64,000 nt of DNA from Tenrec ecaudatus (GCF_050624435.1 NC_134539.1:124377025-124441024), one strand, 5' to 3'; shown: positions 45,434 to 58,620, counted from the first letter of the stretch. Numbers and translations are program-made. The notes: a model not told the origin generated them from the letters alone.

Positions 45434-47330
45434 GATGATTGGTGACACTTTTTGTAGAACCCATGTTGTATACAGTTTTCCTTTATTCAGTACAATCTTT
45501 TCATTTTTTAATTCAAACTGTTGTGTTCAGAATGGGCTAAAGTGTTGAATTGCATTTTTGTGTAACACCCCTTGCTCCTAACATCTACATTCCCCTCATG
45601 TCTTTGATAAATTGTATTTTAAGTGATGTCATAGACAGGATTGTTTAAATTTAGTTAACTCTCCACGCTCTTCAGACTGTGATACTGTGTAAATGTCTAT
45701 TCTGCTCTGGTTTGTGTGAACTGGGGTGTGTTGGGGTGTTTGTGATTATCCTACCCGGGGAAGTTCTTATGTTTACTTGCCTTTTCATGTGTCTTTCTGT
45801 AGACATATCTGAAGAGATGGATTAAGAATGCTTTGGATTAAGGATTGTGGAGCACATTTCAATCATTTTAGGATTGTCAAAAGGAGGATTGAGGAGGATC
45901 AGATCAATAATGGAGGCAATGGTATGACTCCAAGTGCTATTGTCACAGATGAAATTGGCAGTATTGACCTTATACTAAAAGACAAGGGTTAAAAATTATA
46001 TACACCTCCCTTAAAACACTTGGCAAAAATTTTTATGCAGTTAACCTTTAGCTACAATTGCTTTGCTCTTTATACCTTGGCAATTGTGGCAAGTTTATGT
46101 TGCCCATTTTATAACGATTTACTCCCTTCCCCCTTTTTTGTTTTAATAGGGACTAATGTGGGAAGAACTGGCTAATTTGTCACAGTGCTTAGTTACAACT
46201 GTTAATGTGACCTGCTGTTGGTGTACATGTGGGTACAGGGTGTCTTTAATCCCAACCAGATAGAGTATAATATCAATACTGCTAAATCTGCATGTCCTCT
46301 GTGTGACTGATATAGCGTTGCTATTTCATTTTTTTAAGACAAAATGAAAGCAAATTATAGAATACCAATGTTATTGGTGTAGATAATCTAGATGGGAGTA
46401 ATTTGTCTCACCTTCCCCTTTAAGCTAATATTCATAATTGACCCATGTTTAGAACACTTTAATTTACAACTTAAATTGCAGGTGGGAACATTATTTAGTT
46501 TAGATTTAGGTGGGGGTAGCAGTACCAGTAAACTTTCAACTACATAACTCTTTGCAACCACAAAACCTGTAATACGCTGTACAGTAGCAAGTGTTGGCAT
46601 TATCAGTTGAACTGTATATATTAAAATGCTTCTTCCAATTAGTCTCTATAATGATTAAGTTTTAGAATTTATCTGAACACCATTCAGAAACTTGTTTTGG
46701 GGAATTTGATAGTTATTGATGTGCATCTGTTAAACTGATGACAGACATAACTCATCATTCCCCAGAAACCTTTTTTTGATTACAGTATCTAACATTTTGC
46801 CTCCTCTTTTTTGGTTTTGCTGGTTATAAAGGTTTGGATTGGAGAGGGCTCACTGGATCCCAATCCTTGGAGCTGGATCATTGGATTCAAATCATAATGT
46901 GGATAGGATAGGGAGGATGAATTACAAGGATTCATGGAGCGGGATCAGATTACCAGGAACATAGGAGTGGATTCCTGCCCCAACCAAACCGCATTCGTGT
47001 GGATTTTTCTTTTTTTTTCTCTCTCTTTCAACTTAATTGGCTATTCCAAAGATTTTTTTTCCTATTTTTGACGATTGGAGCCCTTAAGATGCACGATGGA
47101 ATTGTGTTGCATTTTTTGGTAAAAGGAGCAAAGCGAGGACCTGGAGATGTACGCTGGAGCAATCTCCTTGGAAGGATTCAGCACGAGTAGATGGTAAACA
47201 CTTAAAGGGGAAAGGGGGGGATTTGTTTAAAATAGTAAATCAGTAAAGTCACTTCTCTAAATTTAAAGAAAACAATTGGAGTTGAAGAATAGTAGGTTTC
47301 CAATTGGCTATTGCCGTTTTCCTTTGAAAA

Positions 47331-47336
47331 AATAAA
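47331..47336 (+). promoter_or_regulatory. SRSF1: Proximal SRSF1 polyadenylation signal
   Basis: AATAAA is followed by A-rich sequence and then a GT-rich stretch (tggttgtcctttttact), the usual arrangement around a cleavage site. Confidence 0.65.
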
Positions 47337-47741
47337 CGTTTTTAAAAAAACTGCATGGTTGTCCTTTTTACTCTTCATGTAAGATCACTTTAATTGGGTG
47401 ACTAGTCTTAGCTGGTGCTTTAAATTGATGGGGTTGGACTATATGTGTTAATAAAGGATTTTGAAAGGCAATCTCCAAAAATGGTGTTGGCCACCTCTTA
47501 GCTGTACCTGTCCAATTCTTCAGGAGACAGTAAGAAAGGGGGAATGAGACAAATGTGGTGAGGGGCTGGTTCTGCCTCCCCAAATTGGTGTTACAATGTT
47601 AATTCACTGGTTTAGTAGCAAGGTTTAACATGCCATTTAAAGTTGCCTTTGTAAAAAAGGCTGCCTTTTGCTAAATGTAATAAGGTAGGTGGTGGGTGGT
47701 AGCTTACACTTAAAAATTCCCAATCCCTTTTCCCTTGAGAG

Positions 47742-47900
47742 GAGCCCTGGTGGTATAATAGGTGTAAGTTACACTTTGACCTTCAGGTTTGCAGTTTGAA
47801 ACCACCAGCTGCTCCACAAGTCCTATCACAGTCTGAGAAACTTGACGGCAGTTCTACCCTGCCCTTCCCGGTTACCAGAAGTGTGATAGCAGTGAGCAGT
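47742..47900 (+). repeat. Afrotherian SINE within the long SRSF1 3' UTR
   Basis: ggagccctggtggtataata, gcagtttgaaaccaccagctgc, gacggcagttctaccctgcc. It lies between the proximal and distal polyA signals, in transcript sense. Confidence 0.75.
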
Positions 47901-49213
47901 TGTTAGCCTCGTGGTAATTCTGAAAGATAGTCCATCACCAAATCACTTCATTCCTCAGAACTAGACAACCCTTGCTAGTCAGATGCTTGAGATGGGCAAT
48001 TTGAAACCTAGGGAAACCAACATTTTGTTGTGGTAGGAGTGGACATTAAAAGTCATTTGCACAGAAAGTCTCCCACCAGTGTGTAAATTTGTGGATGTCA
48101 GAAGGTAAGCTAAGGTACTTCAGAATCCCACTTCATATAAATTTACCGAAGCTTTTTAGTTTCCATACAACCAGTAAAGAATTGTGATTTAATATGCTTC
48201 TGTTTCTACTGTCCAAAAAGGTAATTGGTGTTACCGAGAAGGTTACTTGTGTCCACTGCTTCAGAAACGTGAAAATTAGTTTCTGAGGTTAAACTGAGTG
48301 AAGCATTTGGACTAAAAATTCCTAGTCCACACCCCAGGTTACGAAGTACAGCTTTTGTAGCACTCCTGGCCCTCGCTCAGAAGGTGAAACTACCCTTTAG
48401 TCCCACCTGTTTGGAACTAAGAACCTGGCTGTAAAAGCCCCATTCCTCCCACCCTTTTTCTTCCCATTTATGTTCCTTGAGAATGTTTTTAGGGAGCTTA
48501 TAGTTATTTTCTAACCAAGGAGAAGTTTAAGTTTCTTTAAAGCAATTTTCATATCAGACTGAGTAACCCATCTTGCTGTTCAGCCCACATCCTTCTGGGA
48601 ACGAAAGGTAAGATCCATTTTTTGATTGCTAATTGTTTGGGATCTGAATTTTTAAAGCTGAGATTAGAATATAAAACCTTTGGAATGTGAACAGATTCCC
48701 TCTAGAGGTGCCTGCCTTTAAATCTTTTTTTAATGTCCAAACAGCATTTATGACTTATTACAGAATCTTGGTTTTGAGAGCTGTCTTAAACATGGTCATG
48801 AGAGTGGGGAATTTTACGTGTCTTGCAATCAAGAGGAATTCAATATGCTTTTTTTGCTCTGATTAATGAAATCATTTTCAGTATATCAAATAATACTGAA
48901 AGTTTTTACACTAAACATCTGATAAAATACAACTGCCCTGTGGTTTAACCTCTTTCCATTAGAGTACAGTGAAAGGAAACAAGTTAGCAGAAAACTCTCC
49001 TTGACAAAAGCAAGGATTTTGTTGGGCTAATTTAGTGTAAAACCTGGTCATGGTTGATGTGTCTGCATTTTGACTTTAACTAGCTGCTTCAGACTGCCGA
49101 GCTCTTCGCTGGTAACAGTATATAATGTGCCTGCCCTCAGGGTAAGAGATTGTAGAACTGTACAAGGTTTGTCTACGGTTAATGTATAATCTGTGAGTAT
49201 GAGTATGTGTAAA

Positions 49214-49219
49214 AATAAA
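49214..49219 (+). promoter_or_regulatory. SRSF1: Distal SRSF1 polyadenylation signal (candidate)
   Basis: AATAAA sits in gtgtaaaaataaatcttgtgg, with a GT-rich element immediately downstream. The distance from the stop is close to the length of the human long 3' UTR as I recall it. Confidence 0.5.
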
Positions 49220-49235
49220 TCTTGTGGATCCGTCA

Positions 49236-51591
49236 ATGAGAAAAATGTTTTAAGTTTCCCATCTCTAGGCTGAAGCAGTCACAGGACAAAAAGGTATGAC
49301 CTCCATTTTTTATCTTGGTCAATAGTGGATTCAACAGTTGTATCCCATTGAAGGAAATGATCATCCACACCAAAATTATTAAAAGTACTTTCCTTACAGG
49401 AATATTGACCCATCTGATCTTAGAAGGAAAGGGGGTTGGTATAAAGATTGTAAGGAAACATCACTTCATAATGTTCGCTATTCAGCCCTAAGAACTTAAA
49501 GTATATTTAAGCAACATTTGTGATTTGAGAACTTGGGATTCTTGCAAGCTTTAAAAGCTGCATTGACAACTTTAAAGGTGGTTTTAGTATTATATTGTAA
49601 GGACTGAGGGGTATTAGAAAAACAACTTATCCAATAGAAGTCCTTTTAGGCAGAACTCTTCAGTTTGTATAGCATTTGTTAGGCCAAGTTACTGGGAAGA
49701 GAAAAGGCCACTCTGTCTTTTATGTAGAGAAGCAAAAACAGGTGAAGCAACACTAGTGAGTAGGGATTGCTGGCTGTTTTTTCTGATCATTTTAAAAGTA
49801 TGAAAGATACATTCAAGTATCAGGTTAAAAGAAAGTGACTTGTCACCATACAGCTTAGGCAAAATGAAGTTAGTTTCTGCCACTGTCAAGAAAATAGTGG
49901 TAGACAAAAGTTTCCTAAGTTACTGTACTGACTGGTCCCCTCAAACATTTTTAGAGTTGCCAAAATGGCTACTGTAATTTCTCTAAAATATTGATAGGAA
50001 AGTCACGTCTCCACTAGAGGGAGCTCAAAGCAACCTGCAAGTCCCCACTAGATAGGCAGTATGGAAATCCACTCCCTTAATCCTTTCAACTAGACCCAGA
50101 AATGCAGGACTTGTGGCGGTTTCCTTTTTGGAGCCTTTCCTGTGACTTCTCACCTGTAGGCGAAAGCTTTCGCTCCTCAACACTGCCTGCTTCAGTTAGG
50201 TTTCAGAGCTTGTCTCACTGGACACCTATAAGAGAAGTAAGTGTAGGCTTTCAGACTTTAGGGAATAAGTTGAGGGTGTGACTCTTTCTGCCTACTGTAT
50301 ACATCTCCAGACCAGGAATCTGAGAAATGGGTCAGAGTTTAAAAAAAAAAAGGCTTCAAGATATTAGCGTTTTGGTGGTAGAAGATGATTTTGGGAGTGG
50401 TCAGTGGTGTTTTGGCATCACAGTTAATGATACTGTCAACTTGCCTAAAAATGTTAATTCTCAAGTTAGCTGTGTTGCTTTCTAGGCATTGCCTAGAGTA
50501 TTTGAAGAAATCAGTCCACAGGTGTTTTTGACATGTTGGTGACATTTTAAGAGTAACAACATTTGGGAAATAACACCTGAGTTGTCATCCTGCCCTCCTC
50601 TGCCTAATTTTACAATCTGATCATGGAAAAGACTTGTCTCCTATTTCAAGTATGATTGCCTCTGAGGAGGGTTTTTTTAAGGTCCATTTGATCAGTAGGT
50701 TTGTTTTTAAACATGAATTAGTGTATTTTGAAGAATAAAATACTAAACGTGGTATGGACTGTCTCATCATCCCCACCCCCACAACCACACAGAACCCCAG
50801 AGGTAAAAAGTTGAGGTTACGAGTTACTGAGCACCCTTGCTGCTAATACAGTTGAAAGCACAAGCTAGAATGAGTTCTTAACCCTAAAACTGTTGACTCT
50901 GGTGATTTAAATTGTGAGTGGATACTCTGAAGCCAAATTGTATAAGTGAAAACCCAGAATAATTCCCTTTGCTGAAGAGGGGCTGAACTTTGGCAATTGA
51001 TAAAATGCCAGAAGGCATGGTGGAATTATTCCACGAAGCACTATAGATGTAGAAAGGGGAAAAAGATAAAGAAAGGGGAAATCTGGAAGTGGCAGCAATG
51101 ATTAGACACTACAGTAAGTTGTAGACAACAGCATTACAAGGAAACCTAGTATTTTAAGTGAAACTGCGAAGCTCTGGGCGGAAGCTTTTCTATCCTTAAC
51201 AACGGCATTCTTCAGGAATATCAGCTAAAAATATTAAACCAAATGTCACATCTACATCCTAAGAGTAGAAATGTAAAATATTGGTAGCAGAAGCACACAA
51301 CAAAAGTAAAAGGTTCTTCAAAATGCCTCCAAGTGCCATCCTGGCATCCTTGCCTGTGCTATAGTACTGAGTTCACTGAGTGGTTTCTCATCCTGGCCAT
51401 CCTGTCAATTGTGCAAATGCTGATGTAAAACAGTTACCATGTCACTCCAACAATAGGTTATGCTCTGTATTTTACCCCTTAGCAGTCATCTTCCCTTTCA
51501 CTGGTTAATCTGGTAAAAAAAACAAAAAAACATTTGACCATGCTTATTTAATTTCTGCATAGTGTTTCTCATGAATGTATTTTTCTTCGTC
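49236..51591. other. Unique sequence downstream of SRSF1
   Basis: AT-rich and free of recognised repeats. It may include the real distal end of SRSF1 if the AATAAA at 50734 is used. Confidence 0.5.
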
Positions 51592-51725
51592 AGCTGCTGC
51601 TGTCCGTTTGACTCAATAGCAACCCTATGCACAACAGAAGGAAGGAAACACTACTGCTCCTGTGCCTTCACATTGTGTTTGAGCTCATGGTTGAACCACC
51701 GTGTCAGTCATCTGGACAGTGTTTC
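51592..51725 (-). mobile_element. RTE 3' tail in the SRSF1-VEZF1 interval
   Basis: tgctgctgtccgtttgactc, caaccctatgcacaacagaag and gtttgagctcatggttgaacc follow the RTE end in antisense. Confidence 0.65.
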
Positions 51726-52554
51726 TCTTTTTTTAACCCAGTGGGATTTTTGCAATGATGTTTTGTGGTACACTTCAGACTAGATCTTGAAGAATCTGTA
51801 GCATTGTTCCTAAAGACGTTTTTTCCCTTCTGGGTCTTTGCATAATTTTTTTTAAAGTTAAAGTTCTCAGAAGAAGCTTTGAATCACCTGTAAATTTTGT
51901 GATCCTGCTTCAGGAACCATACAGATTTCTTCCAGGCGCGGGCGGAGGTGGGGGGGGGCTGAATTATTTTTCTCATGAGTTACTATGAAAAGGTTTATTT
52001 AGAGTTAAAATACTGGAAAGCATTAGCATTATTTCCTTAGTTGAGAGTCTTAAATAGTAAGACCCTGACCCTGACCGCCACTGAAAGGATCAACTCAAAT
52101 AATTCCATCTTAAATGGCCCGGCATGTGTTTCTAACACCCTATGAAAAAACACTACCTGCACAATCAGCTACAGAATAATTTCAAGAGTTGTTGGCCAAT
52201 TACATTGTATGCCTTTTATGCAGCATGTTTACATAGTATGTCTCATGGGATACATGTAGCCATCCAGCTGCTCTGGTTGCCTCTCCCTACGGCCGTTACA
52301 TGCCACCCTGTATGGTAGTGAGGACATCTTCCAAAGGCTGTGAATGAATAAACATGCTACCAAGTGTGGTACTTAGTTTGATTTGCAGTGTGCTCTGCCA
52401 CTCGAGTCAGACTTGAGCCAGAGTGGTGGTTACAAGGATTCATGTCTTTGCTGCCTTTCTTAACCCTGGAAAACTAGAGGGGAAAAGTTAAGGCCATTGT
52501 CAATTGCCAGGTTGTTTATATGGTGGTGGTGGTGGTCATTAATGAAAGTAAGTA

Positions 52555-52690
52555 GCTCTTTGTTTTACAAAGTACTTTAACTCATTTAGAGCATCAAATA
52601 GTAGCCTCATTTTGCAACATGAGGGATTGGCTCAAATATTAATGTGGTAGGGCCAGCACTTTAATCCAAAACGGATGACAAATTCTGCAT
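52555..52690 (-). repeat. MIR-family fragment
   Basis: ttacaaagtactttaactcat, tagcctcattttgcaacatgag and agggccagcactttaatcc follow the antisense MIR order. Confidence 0.5.
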
Positions 52691-53059
52691 TGTGTTTTGA
52701 AATGGGGAAGTTCTTAGGATGTTTGACCCAAATGAAAAATGCCTGTAATAGCTACCTGTTGCCACCAGGGTGCCCCATGGGACTGTTTTTGGTCGTGATC
52801 TTACCCTGGGAACTGGAGGCTGTTCCAAAGCAGGAATTAATTTAGTTGTGGGTATGGCCTAGAGCCCAGCAGCACGAAAAAGTGGGATGCTTAACTTCCT
52901 GGCTTTCCAGTGTGCAGTGTGCAGCCAGCTCTAAGAAGTCCTTGTCCTCTTTTGACTCCTAATTTATATAAGTTTTGATTTCTTCACTGGAGGAGAGATC
53001 TTTAATATCAGTGATTAGTACAGTTCCTGGCACTTAATGAACCCTTCACCCACCCCAAA

Positions 53060-53218
53060 AAAACCTATCATGTCAATTCTGACTTAGTAATCCTGTAGGA
53101 CAGATCGGAATGGCACCATGGGGTTTCGAAGCCACATTTTTAACTACAGGACAATTGAGCCACCAACTTGTTCTGGTTCCCAGCTCAGCACTTTAACCGT
53201 TATGCCACCAGGACTCCC
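53060..53218 (-). repeat. Afrotherian SINE
   Basis: gtaatcctgtaggacagatc, actttaaccgttatgccacc, aggactcc. Confidence 0.7.
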
Positions 53219-53799
53219 AACATTGAATTAGCTGCTCAATAGGTATTTATACACTGGACTAGCAAGGTATAATTGTTCAACAGGCCATGCTTCTGAGGAG
53301 GCAATCCATGTTGAGCAAGTGTTTGCATCTTGAGCTGATTGGAATCCTTTGTGAAGTTAGTCACTACAGTGCCACTGGCCTTTGCAGTTCCTTATTGTGT
53401 CATTCTAGGTTGGAATTCTCCGTGCATCCTGAACTGGCTCTCATCTTAGTCTCTCTTTAGCTATCTATATGATTGATGACCAGGACTCTTAAAAGTCAGC
53501 CCTTGATAGGAGAGGCTAAGGAATCCACAGTGAGACTGTGGGTTTGGGATGTTGAGCTTCTAGAACTGTTTTCTCTCTGACCAGGTGAATTTCTACCCCC
53601 CTAAGTCTGCCTTCTGATAGTTAAGCTTCCTTTGAAATCCTGTTTCTAGGAGTGCTGATCACAGATTGAAGCACCAACTTGGACCCTTCCGTGTATTTTT
53701 AGTGCGTGACCAGTTAGCTTGTCTCAGCTAGATAAACTCTTGTGGAACAAATTGAAGCTTCCTCACGTTTGAGCACCAGTTTCACTAAATGGACTAGAA

Positions 53800-53994
53800 C
53801 AGTGGTTCTCAACCTTCCTAATGCTGTGACCCTTTCATACAGTTCCTTGTGTTGTGGGGACCCCCCCAACCATAAGATTATTTCATTGCTACTTCATAAC
53901 TGTCATTCTGCTACTGTTAAGAATTGGTTGACCCCTGTGAAAGGGTCATTTGACCCCCCCAAAGGGGTCACGACTCACACATTGAGAACCACTG
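53800..53994. mobile_element. SPIN-type hAT element, short form
   Basis: 195 bp from CAGTGGTTCTCAACCTTCC to ATTGAGAACCACTG, with aaaggggtcacgactcac and gaccctttcatacagttcc. The flanks GACTAGAA and GAATAGAG agree at 6 of 8 positions. It lies between SRSF1 and VEZF1, close to unique sequence. Confidence 0.9.
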
Positions 53995-54447
53995 GAATAG
54001 AGAATGAGGCTGGAATTAATGTAGGAATAAAAGTTACTTCTGAATGCAAACAAAATATCTTCGTGTTCCTGAGATGCCATCAGTTTTAATAAATTGGTGT
54101 GAAAATTAGCAGTGTGCCTTTCCATCTAAACTGCGAACTACTAAGACAGCAGAAACTGTATTTGGACCCCACACAAAGGATTGCATGCAGTTAGACTCTA
54201 GAGGTAGAGGGTAGAAGGCTAATTAATTTGATCAGCTAGTTGAGTAGAACCTTCTGTTTTGTTAGATAAAAGTGAAAAGTTATGTCTATGGAGAATCTCT
54301 GTTCTCAGAAACTTTTAAATTCTAAACTTTGCCCTGCCTTCCAGGAATTCTCATTCTTGTCCTCCAATCCTTGCTTCCCACTGCCCAGGCAACTGAGAGT
54401 GAGTGGTGCTTCTAGCAGTATTCGAGACTAGCTTACTGTTCCCGTGT

Positions 54448-54530
54448 ACCAGAGAGCTTCAAAAAGTGGAAGTTTTTCGTTATCATTTCAGTTCATTTTT
54501 CCACGAACTTTTTGAAAACCCTTCATTGAC
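54448..54530. mobile_element. Palindromic MITE (mariner-like)
   Basis: About 80 bp with two arms in inverted order (agcttcaaaaagt...ggaag and ttccacgaactttttgaa). The short self-complementary form with no coding content is typical of a mariner-derived MITE. Confidence 0.6.
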
Positions 54531-56779
54531 TTTTAACAATCAGCTCATCAGGCTCGTGCACCTGCTTTTATGACTGGACCAGATGATTTAATGTAAAACT
54601 CTTGGCAGCATCTGGAAAGGAGTAAATCCTCTTACATGGAGCCTTAAGTGGATCTCTGGCTGTCTTGACTTTGTGTCATCATCAGACTGGAGTAGTCTTA
54701 AAGCGTGTCTAGTCTTGTGATGTCACATCAGAATCTTAGGTCACCACTACTAACTTTTCTTACCCTTAAAACATACTGCATAAGTTCATCACCGGTTTCA
54801 TTGTTCCCTTCACCGCCAAGAAAGGGGGTGGGGTGGGGGGCGTGGGCAGAGAAGGCTCTCTGATGATCACCAAAAAGAGCCAACAAGGGTTGTTTTTTCT
54901 TTACCTAGGCCAATGGAAGGGAGAAGCGTACTGATTCAGAGAGCTGGAAAGGCTACATGTTTTAATGTGCTAACTTTGGAGACTTACAAGGAAGAATTAG
55001 GAGCCTTCTTGAACTCTGGACTATCTCCAAATCTATTCAGAAGAACCTGAAGCAAGCTGTTTCTTATTGGAGCTTGGGTAAAGGCGAATTCATTTCATAT
55101 CCCTATGTCTTTGTTGGCCTCCCTTCTTTAGAAGAACAATGGAACAGGCATTAACAAGTGGTTTCTTCTCTTTTGCCCATGAATGGTATTTTAAGTTGCT
55201 CTGGTAATGAAGATGCATGGCATTATCCTGCGTAAGTGCTGTGTCCCTCTTAATTATAGGTAGTTCACAGTGTAATGTATTGGATCTAGAATGAATTCCT
55301 AATTTGTTAGTTAATGTACTACATAAAATGTTGCAGTTTATGATTTGCTGATGTTATCCGGTATTCACTCACAGATTGTTCAGTGTTACTACTTACTATT
55401 CAAAGCATTGTCATATAGCTGGCTATGAAAGCTATTAAAAAAAATCAATATACCAGAAACAACTGTGGAATTGTTAGGCCATAACCAATCCCATTAAGCC
55501 AGAGATTACCTGTGGTGCTTTTAATTTACCTTTGTACCAGCGTAACTCTATAAGGATTTCGTTTATGTTATAGGTAAGCTTTGCCGTTTATTTCAGACCC
55601 ACCAAGTTTATATGGCCTGCTAAGTATCCACTTTTGTGAAACCCCACCATTACCCTGGGCCATCCGAGTGCTGTGAGGAGAAGATGTGGCTAAAGGATTG
55701 TTGGTTTTTCAGAATGTTTGCAACTGTGTGAATTTCTAATATGTTGTATTTATTACCTGTCTTAAGCATCTTTCCTCCTTGTGGCCATTATGATTTTGTT
55801 TATTAGATGGATGTCCTCTTGCTTAGCTATTCAGGAACTGGAAAACAGAAATTAGTATTTCTACTCAAATTCTGTAGCTTGATTTTTTTTCACAGCTTCT
55901 TTCAGGAAGGGTTAAAGGTAATGTGTTTCCCACTCATTTTTGGAGTCTTGGGTGTGTGGCTCTTAGAAATAATGAGATTAAGAGAGTTTTTAAGGACCCT
56001 TCCTCAACCACTAGCTAAACTCAATGCCTACTGGGAAAATTTGTTGTCAATACTTTTGGTTTCTCACTGTTCGAGCCAGGAAACATATATTTAGGGAAAT
56101 AAATTCTTCCTTGTGTCCCCCTTCTTACTTTAAGAGTTAAAACAGAAATAGCTAGTGATGACAGTTTAGGTGGTAGGATTTAAACACAAACCTAACTTCT
56201 GACCCCATGGGCTTCAGGCAAGTGGCTGGAACCCTTAGTGTGGTTGGTTATTGAGCTCCAGGGCTAGAGTGGTGTGGAAGGGAGAATGCTTCTGCTTTCC
56301 TCACCAGAAAGGCTTTTTGTTGTTCACTTTGGTCTGGTAAAGAGTGCTTCTTTTTCTGCTCCAATTACATTGATGACTCATTGGATGGTCACCATTCTCT
56401 TTGGGCAATGCTGTCTGGTATTTCTAAATTTTTCGGTCTTAGTTCTTATGGGTAGATTTACTGTCACTTCTGAAATTTTTGCCTGAAGAATTGGTCTGCT
56501 GACTTGCCAATTGAAGCTTCTAATTCGATATTCTTTGCTGAAGTTTTGGGCTTGATTTGTATAGGGTATGTTGAGCAATAATAGACTACAGCAAAGATAT
56601 GCTCTATGCCTAGGACTTTGAAAATCCTCTCCAGACTAGTAAGGCAATATCCTGTTGCTTTCCAGTGTTTGCTAAGTTGTCTTTAGAAAATCAGATCTTA
56701 ATGGGCATGTCTCCTTGTCTTGCATCTTTAGCCCTTCAGACATTTATTTACTCTAGAGCTGTCTGAAAGGGCGAGGAGA
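54531..56779. other. SRSF1-VEZF1 intergenic, no gene recognised
   Basis: Unique-looking AT-rich DNA without recognised repeats or exons. Confidence 0.55.
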
Positions 56780-56960
56780 GCAGGGAAGGAATAACCTGTC
56801 ATTTTGATATTACATTCCAGAGAACAGTCTATGCATCTAACATACACTTTCTCGTTTAATCCACAAAGCACCTCTATGAAATAGGTGTTTTGTCTTCATT
56901 TTCCAGATAAGGAAATAGACCCTGAAGGGCTAAACAGGTCGTATAACCTGTGAGGGGAAA
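56780..56960 (-). repeat. MIR element
   Basis: cgtttaatccacaaagcacc, gaaataggtgttttgtcttc, attttccagataaggaaata and aggtcgtataacctgtgag match antisense MIR. Confidence 0.65.
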
Positions 56961-57579
56961 AGAGAGTGAATGTAGGTGAAGAGTCTATGGCAGGAGGAAC
57001 CTGAACAAGATACTGAAGCAGCAGGTGATCTAGATTTTATTTACGTGAAAATAGGGGCACCCTGCTTTTAGTTCAGCTATCTGGTTCCCTCACTAGGAGT
57101 TGTTGCAATAACCAGATGAGTCTACTGCCTGTACACTTACGTAGTCTGGACTGGACCCCCCAGTATGGTCTCTGAAAGCTGGCTTCAAGGGCTCATTTTG
57201 TTTGTGGTTTGCCCTAAGGATAGAATAGTCCCTTCTACCTGATCTTGCTATATTCCTCATAAAAAGTTGGATTTGACTATCGTGAGTATTTATTCCAAAT
57301 TTGGGGCTATTTTTCCTCTGGAAAATATCCTGATGTTTAAGATTCCAGCTGAATTTAAATTGCGTGGGTTTTTGTTTTGTTTTTTTTAAGGAGTTTGGGG
57401 AGCAATCAGGAATTATGGTTTTGTCTCCTGGATAAAGATAAAAGTAGCCATGTTCTTTAAAGAAAAGTGATACTTCTGATTTTGAGCTTTTGTATAAGAA
57501 TTGGCCTGTTTTTATTTGACCTCTACATCCTGTTAATAGGGAATACCCTTCCCAGAGGTGCTGTGAAAAGATTGCTGGA

Positions 57580-58132
57580 CGGGGAGGAGACGAGCCAGTC
57601 AGGGTAGCAATGATGTAGCAACGATGAAACATAACTTTTCTCTCCTAATCCCCCCCCCCCCCCGCCCCAACTATCATGATGCCAATCCCACCTTGCAAGT
57701 CTGGCTAGACCAGAGGATGTACACTGGTACAGATAGGAACTGGAAACAGGGAATCCAGGGTGGATGATCCCTTCAGGACCAGTGGTGAGAGTGGCTATAC
57801 CGGGAGGGTGGAGGGAGGAGGGTGGGTTGGAAAGGGGGGAACCCATTACAAGGCTCTACATGTGACCTCCTCCCTGGGGGACAGACAACAGAAAAGTGGG
57901 TGAAGGGAGACATTGTAACTAATATTTGACAAAATAATAATTTACAAATGATCAAGGGTTCATCAGGGATGGAGAGGGAGAAAATGAGGAGCTGATGGCA
58001 GGGGCTTAAGTGGAGAGCAAATGTTTTGAGAATGATGAGGGCAATGAATGTACAAATGTGCTTTACACAATTGATGGATGTATGGATTGTGATAAGAGTT
58101 GTAGGAGCCCCTAATAAAACGATTAGAAAAAG
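57580..58132 (+). mobile_element. L1-like 3' end with TSD, between SRSF1 and VEZF1
   Basis: From cggggaggagacgagccagtc to cccctaataaaacg. Flanks GAAAAGATTGCTGGA (57565-57579) and GAAAGAGTGCTGGA (58133-58146) are a diverged target duplication. Includes a poly-C run at about 57650. Confidence 0.75.
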
Positions 58133-58424
58133 GAAAGAGTGCTGGAGAAGGGTTTCAAGACTCAGGATTAGAAGCTCAGGAGAGTAGCAGTACTGTCATT
58201 AGACTAATGGCCTTAGGTTCTTGAAGCTTCAGTTTCACCATTTTGAAAGGAAAGTAGCTAAGGATGGCAGAATAGAGAGGAAAAAGAAGACTGGGAATGA
58301 TCTACAAAGCCCCTTGGGTGAATACATTTGAACAAGAAAGAAAGAAAACTCAATGCCCAAGGTAAAACTAGAACAAAAAGGTTTTAGCTTACCCATTGAA
58401 TTGCTTAGGTTCATTCACAACTTC

Positions 58425-58620
58425 AGGAACCCTGTTGGCTGGGTGGTTTTTTTTACACTTTGGGCTGCTAACCACAAGGTCAGCAGTTCAAAACCACCAG
58501 CTTTATGTTCACTAAAGATCTGCAGCCTCAGGAACACTAGAAAGCAGCCTTACTCTACCCTGTAGAGCCACTATGAGTTGGAATCCACTTAGTGGCAGGG
58601 AGTTTGGGTGTCTGGTGACA
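58425..58620 (+). repeat. Afrotherian SINE
   Basis: gctgctaaccacaaggtcag, cagttcaaaaccaccagc, ccactatgagttggaatcc. The head carries a T8 run. Confidence 0.75.

Larger units (their letters stand above)
45434..49235 (+). other. SRSF1: SRSF1 3' UTR (long form)
   Basis: Unique AT-rich sequence follows the stop codon. The first 1.9 kb is the region corresponding to the very highly conserved SRSF1 3' UTR used for autoregulatory, NMD-coupled splicing. Two AATAAA signals (47331 and 49214) mark plausible short and long forms. A SINE lies between them at 47742-47900. The distal limit is inferred; an AATAAA at 50734 is an alternative. Confidence 0.65.

Noticed and set aside
57093-57632. 179-codon minus-strand frame
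   Set aside because: Runs from unique intergenic DNA into an L1-like 3' end; no domain and no splice structure.
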